A DNA stretch of 64,000 bases from Rhipidocladum racemiflorum (lineage: Eukaryota; Streptophyta; Magnoliopsida; Poales; Poaceae): contig CM070572.1 in the NCBI GenBank assembly GCA_036346355.1, positions 10,547,001 to 10,611,000 on the forward strand. The letters are read 5' to 3'. Of this stretch, positions 43,587 to 54,782 are shown piece after piece. Every line of letters begins with the position of its first letter. Within the stretch, counting starts at the first letter, position 1. Below the pieces are notes generated by a model, which saw nothing but the letters and a program-made list of their open reading frames with translations, did no database searches and had not been told where the DNA came from. The translations under genes and the position numbers were made by a program.

Positions 43587-46249
43587 TGTGACGGACCGCC
43601 TTTTTAGGGGCAGTGCGAAACTCACAACAGTTACCCAGGAAGACTAACTGTTGGAAGACAAGAGTACAATTGCCTGACAAAAGCAGCTTTCAACACTTTT
43701 TATTCAATATAGTTGGTCTAACGACCGGTTTTACAAGAGAAGCATCCAAGCTTCTAGACTTACACTACCAAAAGAAGGAAACCACAGGCAGGGCCTGAGC
43801 GAAGACAAAGACCTAGAACCAGACTAAATCGCCATCTACGATCTCCTGGAAGGCGCCAACATCTTCGAACTCTGAAAGGGCGGGGGTTTGCAAGGGTGAG
43901 TACGGGAGTACTCAACAAGTCGTACGGAACCACTGAATACTATATGTAGGGGAAATCAAGGGATGGTAATAGGGTTTAGTATCTGGATGCAGTTTTATTT
44001 CACAATTCATTTTACATTTGAAGCACAAACTATAAAGTAAGTAATTTAAATTTCACAAGGTTCAACAACACTTAACCACAATTATCCAAATTCCAAACAG
44101 TAACTTGAGCTTAGTTACGGGTATCCACCCCGATTCCAACTTAACTTCATTAACCGGAAGTACGGCGTAACCGATTACAATTTAGATTAACTCACAGAGC
44201 GGCTCAACTTTACCCACAAGATATCTATAACCTTTATGCCAATCGCGAGTTTCATGCAACTTAAATGCATGTGGCCCAGTTTAGATTATCACAGCATTTC
44301 GTTTAATCACTCCTGTCCTTTAGTTGTTTACCGATAGTACCGCTACCTTGGACCCGTGGTCCCCATTAGCGCTTCACTGCTGTGAGAACCAAGAATGTCA
44401 CTCCTGACCATTCCTGCTCCACCCCTCCGGCCCATTTCCTGCCGGGAAAGCCCGGTCCCCATTCTCTCCAGAGAATGGTAGCCACCAAGACAGTCCAATT
44501 ATTATCTCAGGAATGATTAACTTAATGAGCCGTGTCGGATACGGGTCCACCGACCAGTCCGACCTGTGGTTGAGCGGGAACTAAGTTATTTACTTTGCTC
44601 AAGGGGATTATTAACCTTACACTTTTGCCAAAGACCAAGCCTTCATCCACAAACCCATTCCTACTCACTGCATCGCCACCGCATCAACCAAGGCATTAAT
44701 CAACAGTAGGGATCTAATCTCATCCACTCGGGATTAATCCGACATCGCCCCCTAATCAGAGCACTTTTGTAAACAATCCGAATCGGAGATTCGGCAGCAT
44801 TTTCTTTAAATCCAGGTTTTGGACTAACCTAGCAGTATAGTCTAACCTATCCATGGCAATAAGCAGTTAACTAGGGTTCCAAAGGATTAGTAGGGTTCCA
44901 ACAATTCAAGAAGGTTTCAATAAGCAAATTCGGCATTACCTAATTATCATGTCATTCTAAAATACCGGATTTCAATAATTCAACATACAGTAAAATAGTG
45001 CGATATAAAATAATTACTACTATAGCATGGCATGATAGGATCAACATGATCAAAGGGTGTACGGCTTGCCTTGCGCGGCAGCTGGATCGGATGAGTCGTC
45101 GAGGAAGTGGTCGTACTGCGCTCCCGTCTGGTCCGACGTCTGCTCCGGGAACTGCTCCGACTCCAGGGACTGCTCCGGCTCCACTGGCGTCTCAACGGTC
45201 GAATCTAACGCGAAAAGACAACCAACAATAAATAAACGACAAAACAATAACCGAAAAAGAAAACGGGAACTGAAACGGAAAACCGGAACCGAGTCGGAAA
45301 GGGACGGAGGGCAAAACTGGGATTAGGGGATTTTCTGGATTTCGGATTTGGGAACGGACAGTATTTCTGGACTCAGGGGATCGAAACGGTTCGGGAAAAG
45401 TATTTGGTGGAGCTCTGGGATTTCCCGGGATTTTTCGGGCTATTTTTGGAATTAAAAACGAATTTTCGGATTTAATAATTAAATTTAAAATCCAAAAATC
45501 CGGTTTATCGCTTTCGCCGAACGGGCCGAATCGTCGCCATCGCCACGGCCCGATTAAGGCGCGCTGGCGCGGAGTCGTGGCCGCCCAAAGACGACGCGAG
45601 GAGGAGCGGGGCCACCGCAGCGAGGGAGGGTCGACGAGCGGCCCGCCGCTGGGCACGCACGCACGCACGTTAGGCACAGGGCGAGGGCGAGGCGAGGGCG
45701 AGCGGCGGCGGCTGAACGATGGCCGGGCCAGGCGGCGGGCGAGGGCGAGGAAGGAGGGGACTCACCACGAAGGGAGGAGGCGGGCGAGTGGAGAAAGCGA
45801 GGCGGGGTTTTATAGGGCGGGCGAGGGCGCAGGCGGCCGAGGGCGGCGGCGCACGCGGCGGGCGCGGGCGGCGCGAGGCGGCGAGAGGAGGCGGACGGTC
45901 GGGGCGACCGGGCGCAGCGCGCGGCGCGGAGAGGCGAGGGGCGGCGGCAAGCGGCGACGGCAGCGCAAAGACGGCGCGCGCGCTGGCGCCGCGAGCGGTC
46001 GGCAGAGGCGACGAGGCGGCGGGCGGCGGCGCGCTGGCCTGGTCACGGCAAGGCGAAGCAAGAAGCAGCCAACGGGCCGAGGGGAGCAGGCCGCATGGGC
46101 CGGACGGAAGCAGGCCGACGGCCCAGAAGAAGAAGAAACGGCCCAAACCAGGTTTGAATTCCAAACTCAACTCCAAATTTCCAAAACCAAATTTAAACGC
46201 AAAATCAACCAAAAGCAAACAAATTCGTTTTGAATTTGAGGTTGTTTCA
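43587..46249 (-). mobile_element. Solo LTR of a gypsy element (2.7 kb) in the copia leader
   Basis: It runs from TGTGACGGACCGCC to GAGGTTGTTTCA between exact CGCGT copies (43582-43586 and 46250-46254). Form and internal marks (GGGTGAGTACGGGAGTACTCAAC near 43898) match the LTR at 29588-33097, and it too reads on the minus strand. The very GC-rich end (45500-46150) gives long frames on both strands (for example 45577-46233) that are compositional artefacts. It post-dates the young copia insertion. Confidence 0.93.
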
Positions 46250-46254
46250 CGCGT

Positions 46255-48490
46255 GCTCCAGGCTCGAAGCCGGCTAGTAGCGCCCTCGGCCTCCTGGCGA
46301 TCGGCTCCCGTCGACGCTCCGCCGACGCATACTGCGGCGATTGCGCTCAGCGCTTTGTCTCCGACCGCCGTGCCTCATTGCGCTCAGCGCCGCCGCCCGC
46401 CGCCGTCTCGGCTCCTCGCTCGAGCCACGCAGCGATCGCCGCTGGCCTCGGATGTCCATCGCGCCTGGCCTCGGCCCTGCTGCCGCGACGCCGCCAGGCC
46501 CCGCATGCCTCCCCCGACTCCCTCGACCTGGACCGCACTTTTACCTAGCGTAGGTCTACCTGAAGTCGACGACACAAAGCCATCGGTCGCCCGTGCATGA
46601 AGCACCGCGGTGACACCTCGCCTTACTCCGGCACGAAGCCACCGCCGGCCTCGGCTCGAAGCCCCGTGCCCGCCCCGCCGCTCGGCTACCCTGCTTGGCC
46701 ACGAAGCGCCGGCTTGCTGCGCATGAAGCGTTGATCCGCCGCCATTGGCCCGCGGTTTGAAGCCGTGTCGCCGCTCCCGTGCGGTCCGCAGTCGCCGCCG
46801 CCAGGCTGGCCGCTGCGAAAACCAAGATCGGTCGCCTACCTTGAAGCGCACTGGGCCACCACCGGTCTGGCCCACCGTGAAGCGCCGCTGCGCCGCGGCA
46901 TATCAGCGATTGGCCGTTGGCCTCGGTGAACGCGCCGGCCGGGCGTTGGTCTCAAGACCCATCACCGCCAGACAAAGATAACGCCGTCGCTGCCAGGCCG
47001 CTGCCGCTTCGCTTCGCTCGCTCGTCTGGCCGCCGCTCGCTCCCGGTCGCCAGCTAGTGCCGCCTCGCTCGCAAAGACCATCACGCGCGCACGGCTCGCG
47101 CCACCACGAGCTTGATTTCAACACGCGGCCACCGATTTGCATCAAGTTGTTGTCTGCGTAGACAACACCAAGTTGGATGCTTCCCTTTGCTTTTTCCTTC
47201 CAATGGAATCAAAGAGCAATGCAAATCGATTGCAATCCAGTTAAGTAAGCCTGTTGGGGCACGCAAGGGCAAGGTAAGTTACCCATTTGCCCTCTCCTAT
47301 TTTCTTTATTCCTTTTTCTGTTTTTCTTTTCTCGAAAATGATTAGAAATTCAGAAAATTGATTAGAAAAATATGAAAAATAGATAGAAAATTGTAGAAAA
47401 TTATTTGGCACTGGTTTAATTTTCTAGCATTCCCTTGCAGCATTTATGAATAATTTATGAATATTTGCATGAATTTTGCAATAATTGCCCTGTTTAGAAA
47501 TTAATGGGAAATTATTTTCCGTATTTATGAATTTGTGAATTATGCAATTATTGTTTACTCTGAATTCATGAATTGTGCAATTATTATGTTCCATGCATTG
47601 TATTTATTACTTGAATATAATTCATTGGAAATTCAAGCACGCCGCACGAAGCGGCCACCGTCGCGTCAGGAAGGCCGACGCGCATGGAACTGAATGCACC
47701 ACGCGCATGAAGCCGCGTTAAAACCGATCGTACGAAGCCGATCGTGCATATGAATCTGATCGTTTGCACGAATCCGATCACCTACATGCACGTAGTTGTA
47801 TTTCTGAATATTTATGAATCTGTGTATATATGAATCTTGCAGTTATGAATCATGTATTTATGAATTCTGTACTTATGAATCTTACATTTATGAATCTTGC
47901 ATCTATGAATCTTGTATTTATGAATCTTGAAATTATTGCTTTCTTTTAGTTTACTGGATATTCATGCGAATTTGATTTATGCATTTATGAATTTTTGCAA
48001 CCACTCTCTATTAGATTACACGAAGTAATCTAATGAAAGAATCCTATGAATATGTAAATACCTGGCATTGTCATATGTGAGTTTTGAAGAACTGGCCCGA
48101 ATGGTCAGAACTATCTCACATGGGCATCAAATGTGAAGATCGTGCTTATGAGCAAGAAGCTCTGAATTGCCATCGGTTTAGGGTCCTCGAAGGACAAGTA
48201 ACCTACTGCCGAGCAAAACGATCAAGTTTTGTACTCCCAGTGTTTAGGGTCCTCGAAGGACAAGCACAAAGAAGATTGGGTTCACCTGAGATTTGCAAGC
48301 TACTGAGCTGGTTATTAATGAATTTTGAATAATAAATTGTAAGCTCTCAAGAGCATACATTTTCTTTTCTCATGAATAGAATTTCAATTTATTCTTTATT
48401 CCGGATTCTATATTTTTAAGCAATATTTGAATTTCTTTGCCACTATATGATTAGAATTATATTTCTTTTCATTTAGATATTGTGTAGCGC
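46255..48490 (+). other. Leader and lost gag region of the young copia element
   Basis: No gag domain or zinc knuckle is recognisable. From 43190 to 43580 and 46255 to 47775 the text repeats CGAAGC-type words (GGCACGAAGT, GCACGAAGCC, CATGAAGCG, GCTCGAAGCC, GTACGAAGCC) at irregular spacing, echoing the CACGAAGCTC of the primer site. AT-rich text follows, with a TTTAGGGTCCTCGAAGGACAAG phrase repeated at about 48178 and 48242. Confidence 0.6.
47801..47940 (+). repeat. TATGAATCTTG-type short tandem array
   Basis: ATTTATGAATCTTGT-like units of about 14-16 bp recur roughly nine times. The core (T/C)TATGAAT is constant, with varying spacers. Isolated TATGAAT words continue on both sides of the array. 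Confidence 0.8.
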
Positions 48491-48600
48491 CCAATGGAGG
48501 TGATATGTATTGTTGATAGTGGCACAACAAATACCATCTTAAGAGAGTCGAAATACTTCCGCACGATCACGAAGAACGCCGAAGGATAATGAAAATCGCA
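48490..48600 (+). pseudogene. Protease trace of the young copia element
   Basis: The frame from about 48494 reads MEVICIVDSGTTNTILRES, where DSGTT stands at the catalytic position of the copia aspartic protease. The frame is lost shortly after. It would have matured the polyprotein. Confidence 0.65.
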
Positions 48601-48929
48601 GAAAGCGATACGCATATAATAGGCTCAGGAAGAGTCACAATTATATTGCCAATGGGTACAACTTTGGTAATTGATGAAGCCTCCTTGTACCCTGAATCAA
48701 CACGCACTCTCTTAAGTTTTAACAGATATCCGCGCCAATGGGTTTCACGTAGAAACCAATGAAGAAAATGGCAAAGAGCATTTGTGCATTATGAAGAACG
48801 CGGAGTATGAAAAATGGTATTAAAAAAATATCCCTCATATGAATCTGGGTTGTACTACACGATAATCAATGCACACGCAGTGTATACTTATTTGAAGACT
48901 GTATTTAGAAGCTCTAAATTATTTTCGTT

Positions 48930-49930
48930 TGGCATTGTATATTTAGGTCATTCTGGTCTTATATTGATGAAAAATATAGTTAACAACTCACAAGGTCATG
49001 GCATTAATGTTAAAAATTTTTCCGAATCACGAAGATTTTGTGTGCCATGCATGTGCCACTGGGAAATTAATAACAAAACCCTCTGTTATGAAAGTGCAAC
49101 ATGAAATCCCTGCATTCCTGGAACGCATTCAGGGGGATATTTGCGGCCCGATTCAGCCCTTGTCAGGGCCATTTCGATACTTTATGGTGCTCATTGATGC
49201 TTCCTCGAAATGGTCGCATACATGTTTGCTGTCAACAAGGAATCATGCATTCGCAAAGCTGATCTCGCAGATCATCAGAATTAAGAATGTTTTTCCTGAT
49301 CATCGCCTGAAGTCCATTCGAATGGACAATGCCAACGAATTTACTTCCAAGGCATTTGATGATTATTGCACAAAGAATCGAATAATCATGAGCACTCTGT
49401 ACCGCACATCCATACGCAAAATGGAATAGCTGAAGCACTAATAAAGAGGATTAAACTCATAGCCCGACCACTCTTGCAGAGTTGTAACTTGCCCAACACT
49501 TGTTCGGGACACGCAGTCATGCACGCAGTAGCACTCATCAATTATAGACCGTCGGCCTACAACATCCATTCAACTATGCAATTAGTGCAATGGGTCATCC
49601 TGAAGATTTGAATGAATGGTATATGTACCTATACCACCCCCACAGCGAACTGCAATGGGCCCTCTCCGCAAGTCTGGGATATACGTTGGTTATGAGAATG
49701 CATCCATAATCAGGTATTTGGAACCCACGACTGGAGATTTGCATACAGCCCGATTCGCTAATTGCATTTTTTTGACGAGGATCGCTTTCCCGTCATTAGG
49801 GGGAGGAAATGAACCATTGGATGAAAATACCGGGAAATCATATGGCATTCCATTGGGATCCCCGTGCATGACCCTCGCACTAATGAAGCAAATCATGAAG
49901 TCAAGAAGACAATCGATTTGCAGAATTTAG
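48930..49930 (+). pseudogene. Integrase region of the young copia element
   Basis: GAG-pre-integrase text (YLGHSGLILMKNIVNNSQGH) precedes the zinc-site CHACATGK and the core with GDICGPIQPLSGPFRYFMVL and RMDNANEFTSKAFDDYC (48998-49429). A frameshift near 49395 moves the continuation VPHIHTQNGIAEALIKRIKL to another frame (49366-49611). A further shift follows before GPLRKSGIYVGYENASIIRY (49616 onward). The domain order is normal for copia, but no single frame encodes the enzyme. Confidence 0.85.
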
Positions 49931-50160
49931 CAAATGAACTGCCTGATCATTTTTGTGATCTGAAGAGCATGGTTAAGTCGCATATACCAGCAAGAAATGC
50001 ACCAGAGAGGGTGGAAATACCAAAGAAAGCAAAAGGTATCCCTCATCCTATTCAAAGGCCTCAAAGAAAAAGAACAGGAAATCTGGCTTCTCAAACCCAA
50101 AGTACCCGGAGACGTCTGGGGAAAAATGGGCAAGAGAACTTACCATAGCCAATCACAAAA

Positions 50161-51867
50161 ATGCCCCAAAGCAAGAAGGGGAGTCAGTTGAGACCTGGCA
50201 CTGGAAAGAAGCCTGTGGAAAAGGTAATTCCAGATTTGAATCTTCAATTGGAAGAAACCGCCAGAAATAATGTGTGCGCACACATTGGCGGAGAAAAACT
50301 AAAGGAACTTGCTCCTGGAATGGGAAATAGCAATGAAGAGCAAGTAGAAGTGCATGAAGCACACCATGACGAAATGGCCATAAATTTTGTAATAATAGGA
50401 GAATCTATGAAAAGAGCAACAACCATTGCAAGGCTTGTTGTTCAAGGTTTCACTCAACGTCCTAGGGTTGATTATGAAGAAACCTATTCTCCGGTCATGG
50501 GTGGAATTACCTTTAAATACTTGATCTCAATGGCAGTCAACTTGAAGTTGAGAATGAAGCTAATGGATGTTGTCACAGCATATTTGTATCGAAACTTGGA
50601 TTCGGAGATATACATGAAAGTACCGGAAGGTATCCCTATCCCGAACCAAGACAGAGCAAACAAAAACATATACAGTGTGAAATTGGAGAAATCACTGTAT
50701 GGGCTGAAGCAGTCGGGAAGAATGTGGTACAATCGCTTGAGTGACTTTCTTTGCAAGAAAGGCTACACGAACAGCGAAGATTGTCCATGTGTGTTTATAC
50801 AACGATCCCCGAATGGATTTTGTATAATCTCCGTCTATGTAGATGACTTGAACATCATTGGGACGGATGAAGAAATTAAAGAAGCATGCACATACTTGAA
50901 GTCTGAATTTGAAATGAAAAACTTACGTAAAATCAAGTTCTGTTTAGGCTTGCAGCTTGAACATGTCCAAGGCAGAATCTTGGTACACCAATCTTCCTAC
51001 ACGCAGAAAGTGTTGGAGAGATTTGGTTTTGAGAAGGCATACCCAGCAAAGACCCCAATGGTCGGAAGGTCACTCCAAGCAGACCTAGACCCGTACAGGC
51101 CTAGAGAAGAGGGGGAGCAAGTCCTGGGGGCGGAATTCCCATTTTTGAGTGCAATTGGAGCACTCATGTACCTTGCGAATAGCACTAGGCCGGACATTGC
51201 ATTCGCCGTGAATTTGCTAGCACGGTACAGTGCAGAACCCACCAAAAGGCATTGGAAAGGGGTTAAGGACGTTTTCCGTTACCTCCAAGGAAGCAAAGAT
51301 CTCGGTTTGTTCTATAGAAGGAACAATGAATTGAATTTGGTTGGCTATGCCGATGCTGGGTACCTATCGGACCCGCATACTGAAAAGTCACAAACCGGGT
51401 ATGTTTTCCTTTGCGGTGGAACAGCAATTTCGTGGAAGTCATCAAAGCAGACTCTTGTCTCGACGTCGACAAACTACTCAGAAATAATTGCCTTGTATGA
51501 AGCCTCTCGAGAATGTGCATGGCTTCGAAGAATGGTTCACCACATCCAGAAGTCATGTGGTTTGAACATGGAACAAACCCCCACCATTATCTATGAAGAT
51601 AATGCAGCTTGTGTTGCTCAAGTGCAAATGGGATATGTGAAGAGTAACCTCACAAATCATATCAACCCCAAGTTCTTTTATGCTCATGAATTGCATAAGA
51701 TGAACGAGATAAAAATACTGCATACTAAGTCGTGCGAAAATCTCGCAGATTTATTCACTAAGTCACTCCCGGCATCTTCCTTTGGAAGATGTGTTAGAGG
51801 AATCGGGATGATGAGACTTAGAGAAGTGCAGATTTCAGGGGGAGAATTTTCACATATTTCTACATAA
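50161..51867 (+). CDS. Reverse transcriptase-RNase H part of the young copia pol
   Basis: This open stretch of 568 residues covers copia RT and RNase H. It contains KLMDVVTAYLYRNLDSEIYM, KSLYGLKQSGRMWYNRLSDF, the catalytic YVDDL in IISVYVDDLNIIGT (about 50838), YLANSTRPDIAFAVNLLARY, then RNase H with GYADAGYLSD, TAISWKSSKQTLVSTSTNYS, IIALYEASRECAWLR, TIIYEDNAACV and ENLADLFTKSLP near the end. The first ATG is only where the frame opens, since pol should be continuous with integrase upstream. The RT/RH text is intact, but it cannot be joined in frame to the preceding domains. It is a close relative of the decayed copy at 20440-21440. Confidence 0.93.
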   Translation: MPQSKKGSQLRPGTGKKPVEKVIPDLNLQLEETARNNVCAHIGGEKLKELAPGMGNSNEEQVEVHEAHHDEMAINFVIIGESMKRATTIARLVVQGFTQRPRVDYEETYSPVMGGITFKYLISMAVNLKLRMKLMDVVTAYLYRNLDSEIYMKVPEGIPIPNQDRANKNIYSVKLEKSLYGLKQSGRMWYNRLSDFLCKKGYTNSEDCPCVFIQRSPNGFCIISVYVDDLNIIGTDEEIKEACTYLKSEFEMKNLRKIKFCLGLQLEHVQGRILVHQSSYTQKVLERFGFEKAYPAKTPMVGRSLQADLDPYRPREEGEQVLGAEFPFLSAIGALMYLANSTRPDIAFAVNLLARYSAEPTKRHWKGVKDVFRYLQGSKDLGLFYRRNNELNLVGYADAGYLSDPHTEKSQTGYVFLCGGTAISWKSSKQTLVSTSTNYSEIIALYEASRECAWLRRMVHHIQKSCGLNMEQTPTIIYEDNAACVAQVQMGYVKSNLTNHINPKFFYAHELHKMNEIKILHTKSCENLADLFTKSLPASSFGRCVRGIGMMRLREVQISGGEFSHIST

Positions 51868-52116
51868 ATCTTGAACATGAAGTTTGAGTACCCAACGTGA
51901 ATCTTGAAGATTAACATTGAAGTTTGGGTGGATTGTACTCTTTTCCTTAAGTAAGTTTTTCATTGAAGTTTTCTTACATAAGGTTTTTGATGAGGCAATC
52001 CGTGCAACACAGCAAGTGTGTGCTATGTACTCTTTCTCCAATTATTTTTTTTCACTGGGTTTTTATGGAGTTTTAATGAGGCATATGCATCTCGCAGTGA
52101 AGAGTCCAAGGGGGAG
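51868..52116 (+). other. 3' UTR and polypurine tract of the young copia element
   Basis: Contains the copia-type phrases GTACTCTTT, TTTTTGATGAGGCAA and CACTGGGTTTTTATGGAG. These are shared with the old copia element at 21570-21740. It ends in CCAAGGGGGAG, the polypurine tract, directly before the 3' LTR. Confidence 0.85.
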
Positions 52117-52336
52117 TGTTAGGAAACCGATTGACGTATCCTATATGGACTCTTCCTTATCTCTAAGCAGAACCGCTATATATAGGAGGCAGGGGGTCAC
52201 CCCATTGTACACAAGCATACAGAATAATAAAGCAGACCCGTTCCTCCTCATATTGTGTCTCTCGCCCTCTCTCTCTGTTCTCCACTTTAGATCTATTATG
52301 CAACCCCGGACTATTCAATAGCGAGGTTGTCTAACA
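52117..52336 (+). repeat. 3' LTR of the young copia element
   Basis: 220 bp. It differs from the 5' LTR at three positions (GATTGACG for GATTGGCG, and two changes in GGACTATTCAATAG for GGATTATTCGATAG). Followed by TTTCT. Confidence 0.96.
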
Positions 52337-52341
52337 TTTCT

Positions 52342-53225
52342 CACTCTCAAGTCTCAACAAGGCGTCAAGGCTTGGTGAGGGTTGCTCGACCGAAATGGGT
52401 TGACCGTTGACGCCCCCATTGACCTGTGCATGCTCCTTTGACTATTAAGTCAGAGAAAGAAGTGGAAGAATCCTCCTTAAGCAAACGCCACTCCCAAACA
52501 GTTTTACTCGAGCCATTTTTTTTTCTGGAAAAAGGGATTTTATAATTTTGCTTGAATCATAAGGATACCAAAGAGTTCTAGCGTAATATTCCCTCCATTT
52601 TTTTAAAAAAGACAAACTTAACTCCTTAAATACTCTGTAACTAGTAGGATAGTTGGCACATTTGTGTGGTTATATTTATCAAAGTTTGTAGTATCGAATG
52701 ATAAAATTTAGATACTTATGAATATATTTACGTATCTTATAGGCTATTTATATTTTTAAAACATCATAAATGTTAGAAATGACAATAGATAGAAGTTCGA
52801 AGCAAAATGCAACTTGACGAACATATAAAGTATGAACTTTGATGGAAGAAAATCATTAAACATAATAAATTGTAGGGTTTTTTAGAAACTTAACCATTAT
52901 CCATCATGCATGGATCATGTAGCTGTATGCTCTTATTCTTCCTCAATTTGTTACCCTTTTTCCAAAACATATGCATGCACATGTACATTGATTATGTGTC
53001 CTCAAAATTATCTTATTAGTACCTTGTTGACGCATATACCGATGCACCATAGTTGAAATACTTTGAACTTGTCTTCCCTCACGCGCCAGCTGCCCCATAC
53101 AACCGCGAGTCTTTTATCTCATCACGCTACCACAGCTTTCCTATTTCAATCTATAAAAGTAAACTCAATCTTAATTGATCCCTCTCAATTGCTACCCCTT
53201 CCAATGCAATATTTTGTAGGCATGG
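52342..53225. other. Intergenic DNA with a possible Stowaway fragment
   Basis: No gene is supported. ATTCCCTCCATTTTTTTAAA at about 52588 resembles a Stowaway MITE end (CTCCCTCCGT), but the matching right end is not clear (GATGGAAG at about 52841 is the best candidate). Confidence 0.4.
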
Positions 53226-54782
53226 TGTAGGATCGAAGTATACGAATATAGCAATCAGAGGGGGGGTGAATGATTGTGCGGAAGCTAAAACCAAATTCTT
53301 GATCTATTAAAAGTTCACCCCAAAACAGAACCAAATAATTGCCTCATTTTCGACAAAAACAGAATGACAGAGGTTCGGTAAAACCCGAATTCCCGGAGAT
53401 CCAACCATCGGAACGATCTGAAATTTGGACACAAGAAAATATATTCCAATACGAATCTAACTCAAAAAGAATCAGCTCGATCAGACTTACGGATCAAAAG
53501 TTATAAGCTTTGCAAGCTTGCTGTTCCAGAGCTTGACGAAAATCAATCTAATCGAAACTTATAGATTGATCAAGAATAACAAAAGATTTATCAACAAGAC
53601 TTTGAGAACACTAGATCGATACCCTAGAGAGGTTTTTGATGGATCAAATCAAGATGAAACTCAAAGAACAAAAACCAATATAGAACTAGAACAAGTATGC
53701 AAACAAGAACCAAAAGAGAATATTGTAGCACACAAGGAACTAGAAGAATTGATCTTTATTTCTTTTGTCTAAAGTACTCTCATCAAAAGAGTACAAACCC
53801 TAAAACTGAGCTTGAGGCTCTCAATGCACTCAGCTCCAATTGATTCGATGCCCTTCAACAGGAGACAACCCCTCCTATTTAAAGGAGCAAAACACAAGGA
53901 GTTCTGAATACAATTCCTAATCTAGAAGGAGTATGTATACAACTCCTCTTGGCCCAACCTGGCCGAGTACAACTCTTGCACGCGTATGGCAACCCTACCA
54001 TACTCACGTGACTAATACTTTGCACGCGTATGGCCACCTGCCATACTCACGTGACTAACACTTTGCACGCGAATGACTTCCTGCCATTCTCACGTGACTA
54101 ACCATTCTTCATGTGCACCATTCTCTTAGCCCGAACGTCCCGCATGACATCCTTGACCACCAAGACCTCAGTTCCCCCTGAACCTAGTCCCAAACCTCAG
54201 TTCCTCCATGAACCTAGTTCCGGTCCCGTCATCGACCACATTCGCCCTCGAGCAATACCTGCACATGAACAAACCACAAAACGATTCCGAGCACAAGTCC
54301 GCGACTTGACTCAACATTAGTCCATGCAAATACTCACACGAGCATTGCATAAAGTCCACTTGAAAACAAGCATCATGAAATTCTCACAAATTTCATAATC
54401 TCAAATTCAAACCAGAATTCAATTCCAAAATTGCTCAAAACCCTAATCGAGCAAAAAACCATTCACGCCGACCAAAAATCCGGTCCGCGCAAAGCGTGAA
54501 AACAATACCGTCAAAAATCCACCTTGCTTGTGGAGGGAGAGTCCGTCAGACACGCCGAAACTTACTGGTTTTGGAAGTTTCAGTCCGGCTCAAAACGTTT
54601 GAAAACGCTCACAATGGACCAAAGAAAAGCGGTCCGGCGTACAAGGAAAACTTACTGTTTCTTGAAAGTTTGGTCCGGCACAAAAGAGAACTTCACTGTT
54701 TCTTGTCAAATTGTCGAACTCATGCACAAAACACATTTTTCAAGTTCTAATCTTAGCCAATTTTTCAGCACATGATTTCACA
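53226..54782 (-). repeat. 3' LTR of the SIRE-like element
   Basis: About 1557 bp, TGTAGG...TTTCACA on the plus strand. It contains three tandem hairpin units at 53979-54096 and no gene. Confidence 0.75.
53979..54096. repeat. Three tandem 43-44-bp hairpin units
   Basis: Units at 53979-54010, 54023-54053 and 54066-54096 each pair CACG...CGTG outside and GTATGG/CCATAC inside. The third unit has GAATG/CATTC instead, so one base pair changed on both sides. A linker ACTAA(T/C)ACTTTG separates the units. Confidence 0.85.

Larger units (their letters stand above)
42882..52336 (+). mobile_element. Young Ty1/copia element with disabled genes
   Basis: Two 220-bp LTRs (TGTTAGGAAACCG...TTGTCTAACA) are flanked by exact TTTCT copies (42877-42881 and 52337-52341). 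The LTRs differ at three sites. Order on the plus strand: LTR, primer site, long GC-rich leader, a protease trace, integrase, RT-RNase H, 3' UTR, purine tract AAGGGGGAG, LTR. Integrase before RT defines Ty1/copia. No gag frame is recognisable and pol has frameshifts. A gypsy solo LTR (43587-46249) was inserted in the leader. Similarity of the LTRs implies recent insertion, while the broken pol implies movement in trans or rapid later decay. Confidence 0.95.

Noticed and set aside
45577..46600. Long overlapping plus and minus frames, Arg/Ala-rich
   Set aside because: They lie in the GC-rich end of the solo LTR at 43587-46249 and cross its boundary. Composition alone keeps the frames open.
52588..52850. 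Complete Stowaway MITE
   Set aside because: Only the left end resembles CTCCCTCC. No inverted right end or TA duplication could be shown.
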